The translations under genes and the position numbers were made by a program. Positions 25,513-34,681 of a DNA stretch of 64,000 bases are shown piece by piece; the first letter of the stretch is position 1, and every line of letters begins with the position of its first letter. The notes beneath the pieces were generated by a model. The model ran no database searches. It was given only the letters and a program-made list of their open reading frames with translations, and was not told the origin of the DNA. The DNA comes from Corynebacterium auris (GTDB lineage Bacteria > Actinomycetota > Actinomycetes > Mycobacteriales > Mycobacteriaceae): NCBI RefSeq assembly GCF_030408575.1, contig NZ_CP047047.1:124001-188000 (forward strand), given 5' to 3'.

Positions 25513-27987
25513 ATGGCGAAACTTCTCTTCCGGCTTGGACGCTGGTCATACCTACACAAGTGGCGCGTGATTGTCACCTGGCTCCTGCTGCTGGTCGCGG
25601 CCGGGACGGGCGCCGCCACGCTGGCAAAGCCGTTCACCTCAGAGTTCGCCATTTCTGGTACGCCGTCCATCGACGCCCTCATCACCCTGGACGAAAACTT
25701 CCCGGGAGCGGGGGAGTTGGCGACGGCGCCGACGGTCAACCTCGTCTTTGCGGCGGAGGAGGGCGAGACCCTCGACAGCCCGGAGAATATGCAGGCGATC
25801 GACGAGACGATCGCGTACATCGAGGACAACCTCGACGACATTGAGAACACCATTCGCTTCGGCAACCCCGTCGAGGTCAACGAGAAGGTCACGCAGGGCC
25901 TGATCGGCCAGATGACCGCGCTGGGCGTGCCGGAGGAGACCGCGCGCGCGGACGCCTACAACGTGCGCATGCTTTCCGATGACAAGCGCATCGGCTACAC
26001 CGTCTTCGACTTCGGCGCCGAGACCGCCATGACGGTGTCCGAAGAGGAGCGCGCCGTCGTCGACGAAGCGATGGATATCGGCCGCGAGGCCGGTCTGCAG
26101 GTCGAGGCCGGCGGGCCCGGCTTCGGCGGGCCCATCGAGATCAACACCGGCAGCGAGGCGATCGGCCTCGCCGTGGCGTTTGTTGTCCTGCTGATTACCT
26201 TCGGCTCCCTGGTCGCGGCCACCATGCCCGTGGTTACGGCCGTGATCGGCGTGGGCATCGGCGCCCTGCTGATCCTCGTGGCCACCCAGTGGGTGGAGCT
26301 CAACAACGTCACCCCGGTGCTGGCCGTCATGCTCGGCTTGGCCGTGGGCATTGACTACGCCCTGTTCATCCTCTCGCGCTTCCGCCAGGAGAGGAAGACA
26401 CTGCCCGCCCCCGAGGCCGCCGGCCTGGCGGCGGGCACGGCGGGCTCCTCGGTCGTCTTCGCGGGTGCGACGGTGTTCACCGCGCTCGTCGCGCTCTCGC
26501 TCGCCCAGATCGAGTTCCTCACGTGGATGGGCCTGGCGGCTGCCGGCACCGTGGCGATCGCGGTGCTCATCGCCATCACCCTCATCCCGGCGCTCCTCGG
26601 CGCCTGGGGCGAGCGCTCCTTCGCCGTGCGCATCCCCGGGCTGGCCGGCAACCCCGGGCCGGGCAAGCGCCCGGCGAAGGACCTGGACGAGAAGTCGCTG
26701 GGCCGCAGCTGGGCCCGCTTCGTGCGCCGCTTCCCGGCGCTGGTGCTGACCGTGGTGGTGCTTGGCCTCGGCGCCCTGGCGCTGCCGGTGCTCAACCTCG
26801 AGATGGCCCTGCCCTCCGACACGACCGCAGAGAGCGACTCCACCCAGCGCAAGTCCGCCGACCTGCTGGCGGAGGGCTTCGGTGAGGGCGTCAACGCCCA
26901 GTTCCTGGTCATCGTCGACGCGGACGGGGTGAACCCGGACGCGGAGATCATCCAGCCCTACATGGACGTCATCCCGGACGACGTCGGCGGGCAGGCCACC
27001 CAGGCCTCCCTGGCCTCCTTCCTCTACGCGGTCAGCGAGGTCGGCAGCGTCAACGGCGTGCGCCACGCCCAGCTGGTCAACGTCAACGAGGACGTTACCG
27101 CTGCGATGGTGGTGGCCACCCCGGTCGCCGGCCCGGAGGACGAGTACACCCTCGGCGTCGCCGAGGCGCTGCGCGAGACGGCGGCACAGGTGGAGGACGC
27201 GACCGGCGTGGAGGTCGGCCTGACCGGCCTGACGGCGGTGCAGATGGACATCACTGACGAGCTCGCCGCGGCGATGCCGCTCTACTTGGCCATCGTGGTG
27301 GGCCTGGCGATCATCCTGCTCATCGTGGTCTTCCGCTCGATCATGGTGCCGCTGGTCGCCGGCCTGGGCTTCCTGCTCTCAGTCGGCGCCGCCTTCGGCG
27401 TGACGGTGGCGGTGTTCCAGGAGGGCTTCGCCGGTTTGGTGGACACCCCGGGCCCGATCCTGTCCTTCATGCCGATCTTCCTCATCGGCGTCACCTTCGG
27501 CCTCGCCATGGACTACCAGGTCTTTTTGGTCACGCGCATCCGCGAGCAGTACCTCGAGGCCCGCAACCGCGGCGAGAAAGACCCGGTGGCGGCGGTGGAG
27601 ACCTCCACGGTCGAGGGCTTCTCCCAGGGCGCGCGCGTGGTCACCGCGGCGGCGATCATCATGATCGCGGTGTTCGTGGCCTTCATCGACCAGCCCCTGC
27701 CGTTCATCCAGATCTTCGGCTTCGCGCTCGGCGCCGCAGTGCTTTTCGACGCCTTCTTCGTGCGCATGGCACTCGTGCCCGCCTCGATGTACATCCTCGG
27801 CCGCGCCACCTGGTGGATGCCGAAGTGGCTCGACCGCATCCTGCCCGACCTGGACGTCGAGGGCACGGAGCTGGAGCGGGAGTTCGAGGACCGCCGCAGC
27901 GACAACCCGGACGGGGACTCGCAGGACGGGGACGAGCCGGACGGGCAGAAGCAGGACAAGGACGAGAAGGAAGAGGCGAAGGTCTAA
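25513..27987 (+). CDS. MMPL/RND-family membrane transporter
   Basis: 824-aa RND-type exporter of the MMPL family, which in Corynebacteriales includes trehalose-monomycolate and lipid exporters. Two halves, each a periplasmic domain plus about five to six helices. Family motifs are GLAVGIDYALFILSRFRQE in the first half and FGLAMDYQVFLVTRIREQY in the second; their buried Asp-Tyr pairs are the proton-relay residues. The C-terminal tail is highly charged (repeats of D-x-D and K). Substrate unknown; I cannot assign it to a named CmpL. The tgt ATG follows its stop codon with no gap, so the two are translated from one message. Confidence 0.9.
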   Translation: MAKLLFRLGRWSYLHKWRVIVTWLLLLVAAGTGAATLAKPFTSEFAISGTPSIDALITLDENFPGAGELATAPTVNLVFAAEEGETLDSPENMQAIDETIAYIEDNLDDIENTIRFGNPVEVNEKVTQGLIGQMTALGVPEETARADAYNVRMLSDDKRIGYTVFDFGAETAMTVSEEERAVVDEAMDIGREAGLQVEAGGPGFGGPIEINTGSEAIGLAVAFVVLLITFGSLVAATMPVVTAVIGVGIGALLILVATQWVELNNVTPVLAVMLGLAVGIDYALFILSRFRQERKTLPAPEAAGLAAGTAGSSVVFAGATVFTALVALSLAQIEFLTWMGLAAAGTVAIAVLIAITLIPALLGAWGERSFAVRIPGLAGNPGPGKRPAKDLDEKSLGRSWARFVRRFPALVLTVVVLGLGALALPVLNLEMALPSDTTAESDSTQRKSADLLAEGFGEGVNAQFLVIVDADGVNPDAEIIQPYMDVIPDDVGGQATQASLASFLYAVSEVGSVNGVRHAQLVNVNEDVTAAMVVATPVAGPEDEYTLGVAEALRETAAQVEDATGVEVGLTGLTAVQMDITDELAAAMPLYLAIVVGLAIILLIVVFRSIMVPLVAGLGFLLSVGAAFGVTVAVFQEGFAGLVDTPGPILSFMPIFLIGVTFGLAMDYQVFLVTRIREQYLEARNRGEKDPVAAVETSTVEGFSQGARVVTAAAIIMIAVFVAFIDQPLPFIQIFGFALGAAVLFDAFFVRMALVPASMYILGRATWWMPKWLDRILPDLDVEGTELEREFEDRRSDNPDGDSQDGDEPDGQKQDKDEKEEAKV

Positions 27988-29232
27988 ATGGAGGACCTGA
28001 GCTTCGAAGTGAGCACCACCCTGGCGGACGAGCCGGGCAGGCACGGGCGCACCGGCGTGATCCACACGCCGCACGGCGACATCGCCACGCCCGCCTTTAT
28101 CCCCGTGGCCACGAAGGCGACGGTGAAAACGCTCACCCCGGAGCAGGTGCGCTCCACCGGGGCCCAGGCGATCCTCTCCAACGCCTACCACCTCTACCTG
28201 CAGCCGGGGGCCGACATCGTCGACGAGGCCGGGGGAGTGGCCGCCTTCGAAAACTGGCGGGGCCCGACGTACACGGACTCCGGCGGCTTCCAGGTGATGA
28301 GCCTCGGCGTCGGCTTCAAGAAGGTCCTGGCCATGGACACGGCGGGGCTGGCGGACGCCGACATCCGGGCGGCGAAGAAGGACCGCATGGCTCGCGTTGA
28401 TGACGACGGCGTGGATTTCAAAAGCGTCATCGACGGCTCGGCCCACCGCTTCACCCCCGAGATCTCCATGCAGATCCAGCACCAGCTCGGCGCTGACATC
28501 ATGTTCGCCTTCGACGAGCTGACCACCCTGGCCGACACGCGCTCCTACCAGGAGCACTCCGTGGAGCGCACGCGCCGCTGGGCCGAGCGCTGCCTGGCCG
28601 AGCACGACCGGTTAACCGCCCTGCGCGCGGGTAAGCCGAAGCAGTCGCTGTGGGGCGTGGTGCAGGGCGCGCAGTACGAGGACCTGCGGCGCGCAGCCGC
28701 GCGCGGGTTGCTCGCCCTCGACGAGGCCGCGCGCGCCGAGGGTCGGCGCGGCTTCGGCGGCTTTGGCATCGGCGGTGCCCTGGAGAAGGAGAACCTGGGC
28801 ACCATCGTGGGCTGGGTGACGGACGAGTTGCCCGTCGATAAGCCCCGGCACCTTCTTGGCATCTCCGAGCCCGACGACATCTTCACCGCCATCGAGGCGG
28901 GCGCCGACACCTTCGACTGCGTGGCACCGACCCGGCTGGGCCGGCGCGGCGGCGTGTACACGCTTCACGGGCGGATGAACCTCACCGCGGCGCGCTTCCG
29001 CCGCGACTTTTCGGGGGTGGACGAGGAGTTCGGCGGCTACGTCTCCGAGAATTACTCGCGCGCCTACATCCACCACCTGCTCAAGGCGAAGGAATACCTG
29101 GCAGGCACCCTGTGCACCCTGCACAACCTGGAGTTCATGGTGCGGCTGGTGGACAACATCCGCGCGGCCATCGACGCCGGGCGCTACGCCGAGTTCCGCG
29201 ACGAGTTCCTCGGCCGCTACTACGCGGCCTGA
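27988..29232 (+). CDS. tgt: tRNA-guanine transglycosylase Tgt, zinc-site cysteines absent
   Basis: Exchanges G34 for queuine or its precursor in tRNAs with GUN anticodons. 414 aa. Active-site blocks TDSGGFQVMSLG, GVVQGAQYEDLR, GFGIGGALEKEN and FDCVAPTRLGRRGGVYT are present, with both catalytic aspartates. The usual zinc site CxCxxC...H is broken: where the cysteines should be, the sequence is EEFGGYVSENYSRAY, giving F348, G350 and S353, while the histidine H379 (TLHNL) keeps the exact 26-residue distance. Because the rest is intact, either the fold no longer needs zinc or activity is altered. Start immediately after the MMPL stop. Overlaps the convergent yhhQ-type gene by 13 bp. Confidence 0.93.
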   Translation: MEDLSFEVSTTLADEPGRHGRTGVIHTPHGDIATPAFIPVATKATVKTLTPEQVRSTGAQAILSNAYHLYLQPGADIVDEAGGVAAFENWRGPTYTDSGGFQVMSLGVGFKKVLAMDTAGLADADIRAAKKDRMARVDDDGVDFKSVIDGSAHRFTPEISMQIQHQLGADIMFAFDELTTLADTRSYQEHSVERTRRWAERCLAEHDRLTALRAGKPKQSLWGVVQGAQYEDLRRAAARGLLALDEAARAEGRRGFGGFGIGGALEKENLGTIVGWVTDELPVDKPRHLLGISEPDDIFTAIEAGADTFDCVAPTRLGRRGGVYTLHGRMNLTAARFRRDFSGVDEEFGGYVSENYSRAYIHHLLKAKEYLAGTLCTLHNLEFMVRLVDNIRAAIDAGRYAEFRDEFLGRYYAA

Positions 29233-29864
29233 GCCTCCGCGCGGCGCACCCAGGCGACGGCGGCGTAGGTCAGGGGCATGACCACGACCTCCATGAGCGT
29301 CTTCCACACGAAGCCCACGAGGACGTAGTTGGCGAACTGCCCGGGCGTTTCAACCCCGATCACCCCCGCGGCGATGGCGCAGAAGATGAGCGTGTCCGCG
29401 AACTCGCCGACGACGGTGGAGCCGAGCAGCCGCGCCCACAGATTGTTGGTGCCGAAGCGCTCCTTCATCTTCTGCAGCACCCACGCGTTGAGCAGCTGTC
29501 CCACCACGTAGCCGGCCAGCGAGGCCACCACGATGCGCGGCAGCAGGCCGAGCACGGCGGCGAAGGCCTCCTGCCCGTCGTAGAAGTCGGCGGGCGGCAG
29601 CCAGATGGCGATGTAGAAGGACACGACGCCCAGCACCGCGATGCCGAAGCCCGTGAACACGGCGCGCCGGGCCGCGCGGAAGCCGTACACCTCGGCGATG
29701 ATGTCGCCGATGACGTAGGACAGGGGGAAGAGGAAGAAGGCGCCGTCGGTGATGAGCGGGCCGATTTCCACGCCCTTTTGGGCCGTGATGTTGGAGATGA
29801 GGAACACCGAGCAGAACACCGCGACGAGCACGGGGTACGGGGAGCGGGTTGAGGTAGGAGTCAC
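29220..29864 (-). CDS. YhhQ/VUT-family queuosine precursor transporter
   Basis: 214-aa membrane protein with six helices (YPVLVAVFCSVFLISNITA, FFLFPLSYVIGDIIAEVYG, and others). The motif LSYVIGDIIAEVYG, and GEFADTLIFCAIA near the end, are typical of the COG1738/YhhQ family that imports queuosine precursors (preQ0, preQ1 or queuine). GTG start at 29862-29864. No preQ synthesis genes (queC/D/E/F) are seen nearby, so Tgt substrate is probably imported. Convergent with tgt; divergent from gluQ with only 18 bp between start codons. Confidence 0.9.
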   Translation of the reverse strand: MTPTSTRSPYPVLVAVFCSVFLISNITAQKGVEIGPLITDGAFFLFPLSYVIGDIIAEVYGFRAARRAVFTGFGIAVLGVVSFYIAIWLPPADFYDGQEAFAAVLGLLPRIVVASLAGYVVGQLLNAWVLQKMKERFGTNNLWARLLGSTVVGEFADTLIFCAIAAGVIGVETPGQFANYVLVGFVWKTLMEVVVMPLTYAAVAWVRRAEAQAA

Positions 29865-29882
29865 CCGTAATATCCTAGGCCC

Positions 29883-30773
29883 ATGGCAGCAGGCAGATAC
29901 GCCCCCTCGCCCAGCGGCGACCTCCACCTTGGCAACCTGCGCACCGCGGTGTTGGCGTGGCTGTTCGCCCGGCGATCCGGCCGCGACTTCTACCTGCGCG
30001 TGGAGGACATCGACTCGGAGCGCTCCTCGCCGGAGTCGGCCCGGCGCCAGATCACCGACCTTTCCTCGCTGGGGCTCGATTACGACCCGCCGGTGGTCTA
30101 CCAGTCCGAGCGGGGCGCTCTCTACGAGGAGGCCCTCGCCCGCCTGCCCGTCTACGAGTGCTACTGCACGCGCCGCGACATCCGCGAGGCCGCCAGCGCC
30201 CCACACGCCCGGCCCGGCATGTACCCCGGGACCTGCAGGGACCTGACGGAGGAGCAGAGAGCTTTACGACGCCACGAGCTCGCCGAAGCCGGCCGCATGC
30301 CAGCGCTGCGCCTGCGGGCCTCCGCGCGGGAGTGGACCGTGCGGGACGTCTACCACGGCGAGGTCACGGGCCCCGTCGACGACGTGATCCTGCGCCGCGG
30401 CGGCAACCTCAACCAGGCCCAGGCCGGCGACTGGGCCTACAACCTCGCCGTCGTGGTCGACGACGGCGAGCAGGGCGTGGACCAGGTAGTACGCGGCGAC
30501 GACCTGCTCAGCTCCGCGCCCGCCCAAGCGTACCTGGCGCACCTGTTGGGCTACGTAGAGCCCGCGTATGTGCACGTGCCGCTGGTGGTCAACGCCTTGG
30601 GTCAGCGCCTGGCCAAGCGCGACGGGGCGGTGACCCTGCGCGAGATGGGGCTGGGGGCGGCGTGGGCCGAGATCGTGCGCTCCATCGGGTGCGAAGGCGT
30701 CGGTTCGGCCGCTGAGCTGCTCGAGGTGTTCGAGCCGAAGGGCCTGCCGCGCGAGCCGTGGGTGTGGCGCTAG
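29883..30773 (+). CDS. gluQ: Glutamyl-Q tRNA(Asp) synthetase
   Basis: Attaches glutamate to the queuosine base of tRNA-Asp. 296 aa, like other GluQRS proteins, which lack the anticodon-binding domain of GluRS. HIGH-type motif HLGN in [23 protein letters not shown]-type motif KRDGA, and zinc ligands CYC...YPGTC (all kept). Start ATG at 29883; TAATAT at 29868-29873 is a likely -10 box 9 bp before it, so the message is leaderless or nearly so. The stop codon TAG lies inside the 6-bp sequence GCTAGA that was duplicated by the IS element, so the protein end is unchanged. Confidence 0.94.
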   Translation: MAAGRYAPSPSGDLHLGNLRTAVLAWLFARRSGRDFYLRVEDIDSERSSPESARRQITDLSSLGLDYDPPVVYQSERGALYEEALARLPVYECYCTRRDIREAASAPHARPGMYPGTCRDLTEEQRALRRHELAEAGRMPALRLRASAREWTVRDVYHGEVTGPVDDVILRRGGNLNQAQAGDWAYNLAVVVDDGEQGVDQVVRGDDLLSSAPAQAYLAHLLGYVEPAYVHVPLVVNALGQRLAKRDGAVTLREMGLGAAWAEIVRSIGCEGVGSAAELLEVFEPKGLPREPWVWR

Positions 30774-30774
30774 A

Positions 30775-31865
30775 TGTACTTCCTCGGGAGGTTGTGAACG
30801 GTGTGAACGAAAAGGGGAAGCCTCCGGTAGAGGTGTAGGTATCCACACGAACACCGATCCGGAAGGCTTCCATGACACACCGTAACGCACCTTTGACCCC
30901 GACCGGCAGAGCAAGGATGGTTGAGCTGGCCATCACCCACGGATGGACGCAGCGCCGAGTCGCTGAACGCTTCCAGGTCTGACCAGCCACCGTCAACAGG
31001 TGGGTGAGCCGGGCACGCCGTGGCGAAGTGCTCACTGACCGGTCACACCGTCCCCGCACGTGCCCGCACCAGCTGCCGGTGCGCACCCAGCGCCGCATCA
31101 TCACACTGCGGTTTACCCGCCAGTGGGGCCCACACCGTATTGGCTACCACCTGGGAATTCCCCGTTCCACGGTTGGTCGAGTGCTGGCACGCTACAACAT
31201 GCCGAAACGAGCCTGCATCGACCAGGCCACCGGCCTGCCGGTGCGCACAGCACCACCAGTGCACTATGAACGCAGCCAACCCGGGGACATGATCCATGCA
31301 GACATCACAAAGCTCGGCCGCATCCCCGACGGTGGCGGCTGGCGCGTGCACGGGCGTGGCTCTGAACAGGATCGCCGGGCAGGTCGCGCCCGCAACGCAC
31401 AAAGACAGGCTGGTGCGCCCGCGGGGCGGGGATATTCCTACCTGCATCACGCCGTGGATGACTACTCACGGATGGTGTACTCGGAGATCCTTCCTGACGA
31501 GAAGAAGCACACCGCCGCCGGGTTTATGCGGCGCGCCTGCCAGTTCTTCACCGAGCAAGGCATCGACGTGACCCGGGTGATGACGGATAACGGTGCCTGC
31601 TACCGTTCCACGGCGTTCAACGCTGCCCTGGGCACGATTAAGCATGTCTACACCAAGCCGTACCGGCCACAGACCAACGGCAAAGTAGAACGGTTCAACC
31701 GCATCCTGATGCAGGAATGGGCCTACATCCGCCCATACGCCAGCGAAAAGGCCCGACAGCAGACGCACGCGGAGTTTATCCACGAGTACAACTACCATCG
31801 AGCCCACACCGCTATCGGAGGCCTCACCCCCGCACAACGCGTTCACAACGTCACGGGGAAGTACA
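30775..31865 (+). mobile_element. IS481-family insertion sequence, complete, 1091 bp
   Basis: Terminal inverted repeats of about 26 bp: left 30775-30800 and right 31840-31865, both beginning TGTACTTCC when read inward and matching at 23 of 26 positions. Immediately outside both ends is GCTAGA (30769-30774 and 31866-31871), a 6-bp target-site duplication. One transposase gene fills the element. Flanks and ends are intact, indicating a relatively recent insertion, but the transposase carries a nonsense codon. No other copy is visible in the window. Confidence 0.93.
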
Positions 31866-31870
31866 GCTAG
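30872..31870 (+). pseudogene. IS481-family DDE transposase with in-frame TGA
   Basis: The frame from ATG 30872 encodes an N-terminal helix-turn-helix (RMVELAITHGWTQRRVAERF), then TGA at 30980-30982 (codon 37), and continues in the same frame through WVSRARRGEVLTDRSHRP to the catalytic rve domain. DDE residues are in MIHADITK, VMTDNGACY and NGKVERFNR. A single C-to-G change (TCA Ser to TGA) explains the stop, since SPATV is usual at this place. A GTG at 31004 could start a shortened protein that keeps the DDE domain but not the first DNA-binding helices. The stop codon TAG (31868-31870) lies outside the element, in the duplicated target. Confidence 0.9.
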
Positions 31871-32166
31871 AGGTTTCACGTGGAACGCTGCTTTTAGGGG
31901 CAGCGTGGCAAAGCGGGAAGCGCGGGGCTTTCCACGAAACCGAGTACCCCTCAATGAAAGGCCACGCTCGTTTCTCGATAGTTGCTCTTAGCCGGTTCTA
32001 GAAGCGCCCAACAAACGGTGAATACTAAGTTAAATATTGCACGGTTACCACTGCTCGGGATGCAGATCAGCGGGGGGCTCTTATACTGACTGCGGACACA
32101 GTGAAAAAAGCCAACAAGATTCCTTGGCTTCGAGTATAGAAAAACTGCCTGTATGATGGGAGAAGC
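31866..32166. other. AT-richer intergenic region with an imperfect long hairpin
   Basis: About 300 bp between the IS and the phosphatase gene, clearly less GC-rich than core genes. An imperfect inverted repeat GGTTTCACGTGGAA (31872-31885) / TTCCACGAAACC (31930-31941) encloses a small stem CGCTGC...GCAGCG. TATGAT at 32152-32157 lies 9 bp before the phosphatase start and may be its -10 box; GGGAGA follows it. No coding frame is convincing. Confidence 0.5.
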
Positions 32167-34248
32167 ATGGGTAGGGGTAAAGTATCACTTGCGATTTTTC
32201 TCGGTACCGCGATCGCTTTACAGCACTTAACTGCCGCGCCGGCGCAAGCTAATGATTACTCGGGCGAGTTTTCTGCACGAACTGACCCGTCCTTTACCGG
32301 GTCCAATACATCCTATGAGAACTCTAACGCCGCTTCGAGTCTCCCAACGGAGTTGCAGGAAGAGCCTGGTAACTTTTCCCCGTCCTATTCGGTCCTATTT
32401 GCTCGACATGGATCCCGTACAGCAAGCGACACGGGCTACTATGACAGGCTGATAAGCAGCCTCGAATCTGCGGGGCGATCTACTCCGTGGTCCGACGCGA
32501 CGCAAACCGAGCTGGGGAAAGAAGTCGAAAATTACCTTCGGCAGCTCCGAGCAATTCATAACCAGATCGGGGGCGGGGATCTAACTGAACTTGGCAGGCA
32601 GGAGTCGCGGGAGCTCGCAAACCGATTTGCTACAAGGAATAAAGAGCTACTCTCAAGGCCTGAGGCGTCGATGCGGTTGGAGGCTTCAACGAAAGCGCGC
32701 TCGATAGAAACAGCCGAGATTTTCGCGGGGCAGCTCTCATCTAGTGATCTTGTCGCTGCCCAAATCCCGGATGTAGTGGCGCAAAATAAGGAAGTGCTGC
32801 AAAATCAGGATGTACCCGAATCGCCTGCGGAGCAGCGTCGCCAAACCTATCTGCGAACTGATCCGGGTTATCAGGCGGTAAAGGATATACCGGAAAACTG
32901 GACAGCGCAGGTCGCACCACATGCGGACCAGGTATTTGAGCAGCTCCACGGCTCCCGAAAACCCTCCCTTTATGGATACTGCGGTGGGCAAGCGCGGGAC
33001 CTTTTCGAAGCGCGCGCATTCGCAGAATTGATGTCTGTCGAGCGCGAAGCTGCTGGAGTGGGAGAGTTCCCCGCGATTCCAGGAGCCGAGGAAATGTATC
33101 GGTCGGTTCAGCAATGCACTGCCATTGATGAATTCTATAAACGGGGTGTTGGGCTCGAGGGGCAGGATCACTCGAATGCCAATGGGCTACCCCTTCTCCG
33201 GCAAATTTTTGCAGGTATCGACGCGTCTGCGAACAATGACGAGATTGGGCAGCTGCTGTTCAGTCACAACGAGATTCTCACGCCGTTTAACGCGGTTTTG
33301 GCAATACCAGAGATCGGAGCAAACCAAAAGTTTCGGCCCGGTGAATTGTTTAACTACGAGACGTATCCGCTGCTGAATCAAGCGCAGTCGGATCCGATGA
33401 TGGGAAACATCGAATGGAACGTCTTTGAGCATGAGAATGGGACCCGGCTGGTTCGGTTGCAGCATAATGAGCGGGCTGTCCATTTCGGGCGTTCCTGCAG
33501 GCCTATTAGTGAGGAGTTCGACTACTTCTACCTGTATGAAGAGTTGAAAGCCTGCTTGCCTGATGCAGGGCAGAGCATCCCGTCTGCCGACGAGTTGGCC
33601 GACGCGCGAGAACTCATGCTAGAAGCGCTCGCGGATACCGAAACAATCGAGATTCTTTCGGTTACCGAGAATGAAGACGGTTCAACGACGATAAAGCTAT
33701 CGACTGGGCAAGAGATCGTAGTTCCCCCTAATAGGAAGATTGCTGCGGTAGAGGAAACCGAAAACGCCGTAGTCATTGAGTTCAATGATGGGTCGCGTAT
33801 CGAAATACCCAAGGGGCCCAAGGGTGAGCCTGGTGAACGGGGACCCAAGGGTGAGCCTGGTGAGCCAGCGAAAATAGTCGACCAGTATAAAGACGATGCT
33901 GGTAATACAATACTCAAGTTTTCGGACGGCACCGTTGTTACGATTCCGAGCGCGTCACTCTCCATCGAGCGTCAGTACCTGGATGCGGAAGGCAATACGG
34001 TGGTCGAATTCTCAAACGGCGAGAGGATTGTGATTGCCCCAGCGCCGACGCGACAGTCTTCTCTGGGGTCGTCGGGGTCGTCATCGCTCGATACTTCTTC
34101 CCAAGCTGCGCAAGGCTCCGCATTCTTCACAGGGGCCGGCCTGGTCCTCGCGGTCCTGATTGCTGTTGTTGGCACGGTTGCAGGGGTCCTGGGTCACGTA
34201 GCTTTGGCACCTCCAATCCAAGAGCTCATCCGAGTCGCACTGCGCTGA
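32167..34248 (+). CDS. Secreted, membrane-anchored histidine phosphatase (MINPP/phytase-like) with collagen-like segment
   Basis: 693 aa. Signal peptide ending APAQA. The phosphatase domain (residues ~70-460) has RHGSR at R80-R84 and the second catalytic motif SHNEIL with H367-N368-E369, the arrangement of multiple-inositol-polyphosphate phosphatases and related histidine acid phosphatases. Residues ~500-545 and 570-620 form repeated beta units of the type IEILSVTENEDGSTTIKLSTGQ. Between them is a collagen-like Gly-X-Y run, GPKGEPGERGPKGEPGEP (550-567). A Ser-rich stretch and a C-terminal helix (GAGLVLAVLIAVVGTVAG) anchor it. Marked drop in GC and different codon use from neighbours suggest horizontal transfer. 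Substrate (phytate or other phosphate esters) is inferred only from the family. Confidence 0.85.
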   Translation: MGRGKVSLAIFLGTAIALQHLTAAPAQANDYSGEFSARTDPSFTGSNTSYENSNAASSLPTELQEEPGNFSPSYSVLFARHGSRTASDTGYYDRLISSLESAGRSTPWSDATQTELGKEVENYLRQLRAIHNQIGGGDLTELGRQESRELANRFATRNKELLSRPEASMRLEASTKARSIETAEIFAGQLSSSDLVAAQIPDVVAQNKEVLQNQDVPESPAEQRRQTYLRTDPGYQAVKDIPENWTAQVAPHADQVFEQLHGSRKPSLYGYCGGQARDLFEARAFAELMSVEREAAGVGEFPAIPGAEEMYRSVQQCTAIDEFYKRGVGLEGQDHSNANGLPLLRQIFAGIDASANNDEIGQLLFSHNEILTPFNAVLAIPEIGANQKFRPGELFNYETYPLLNQAQSDPMMGNIEWNVFEHENGTRLVRLQHNERAVHFGRSCRPISEEFDYFYLYEELKACLPDAGQSIPSADELADARELMLEALADTETIEILSVTENEDGSTTIKLSTGQEIVVPPNRKIAAVEETENAVVIEFNDGSRIEIPKGPKGEPGERGPKGEPGEPAKIVDQYKDDAGNTILKFSDGTVVTIPSASLSIERQYLDAEGNTVVEFSNGERIVIAPAPTRQSSLGSSGSSSLDTSSQAAQGSAFFTGAGLVLAVLIAVVGTVAGVLGHVALAPPIQELIRVALR

Positions 34249-34645
34249 TGTTCACGTCGAGAAAAGGTCCCCTGTTTCAGCGGAATCTGTCTAGGACTTG
34301 TGTAGATTTTTGAAGGGCACGTGTTAGTAGACGTGGGCATAAGGTATTTGGATGTCCCTCTAGTCGGACAGCCGGCTAACCTAAGTGAGCTACGTCTCTA
34401 TCCAGACGGCCAAGATACAGATTCATAGAAGTGGCGCGACGTTCGTCCTTGGTCATGGTTGGGTATGGTGCGGATTTCGACGGCATTGATTCAAAGTGGT
34501 GCGGCGTCGACCTTAGGGCCGGAACGCATGGGAGGGGCGTCGACAAGCAAGTTGTACCGATGATCAGCGTTGAGTCCAGCGGACAAGCGCGACCGGATAC
34601 CCGCGCCCTTGCTTCGATAACGGTTCGTTAAAGTGTGAAAAACGA
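34249..34645. other. Intergenic region, no supported gene
   Basis: About 400 bp of lower-GC DNA. A 66-codon frame at 34431-34631 starts MARRSSLVMVGYGADFDG but has no Shine-Dalgarno and no recognisable family. The segment at about 34265-34320 has a look of a decayed IS end, but no partner repeat is visible. Nothing else supported. Confidence 0.5.
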
Positions 34646-34674
34646 TTGCAGGGCCTTACTTCGGTTTGTAATAT
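34646..34674 (+). promoter_or_regulatory. Promoter of the AlbA_2 gene
   Basis: TTGCAG (34646-34651), 17 bp, TAATAT (34669-34674), then the ATG at 34682 after 7 bp. This is a near-consensus housekeeping promoter that would start transcription at or next to the start codon, giving a leaderless message. Confidence 0.65.
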
Positions 34675-34681
34675 TCACATT

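Noticed and set aside
34262-34330. Possible remnant end of an IS256-type element
   Set aside because: The sequence CTAGGACTTGTGTAGATTTTTG resembles such ends from memory, but there is no partner repeat or transposase fragment to support it.
34431-34631. 66-codon frame in the island
   Set aside because: No ribosome-binding site, no family, composition typical of chance frames; left as intergenic.
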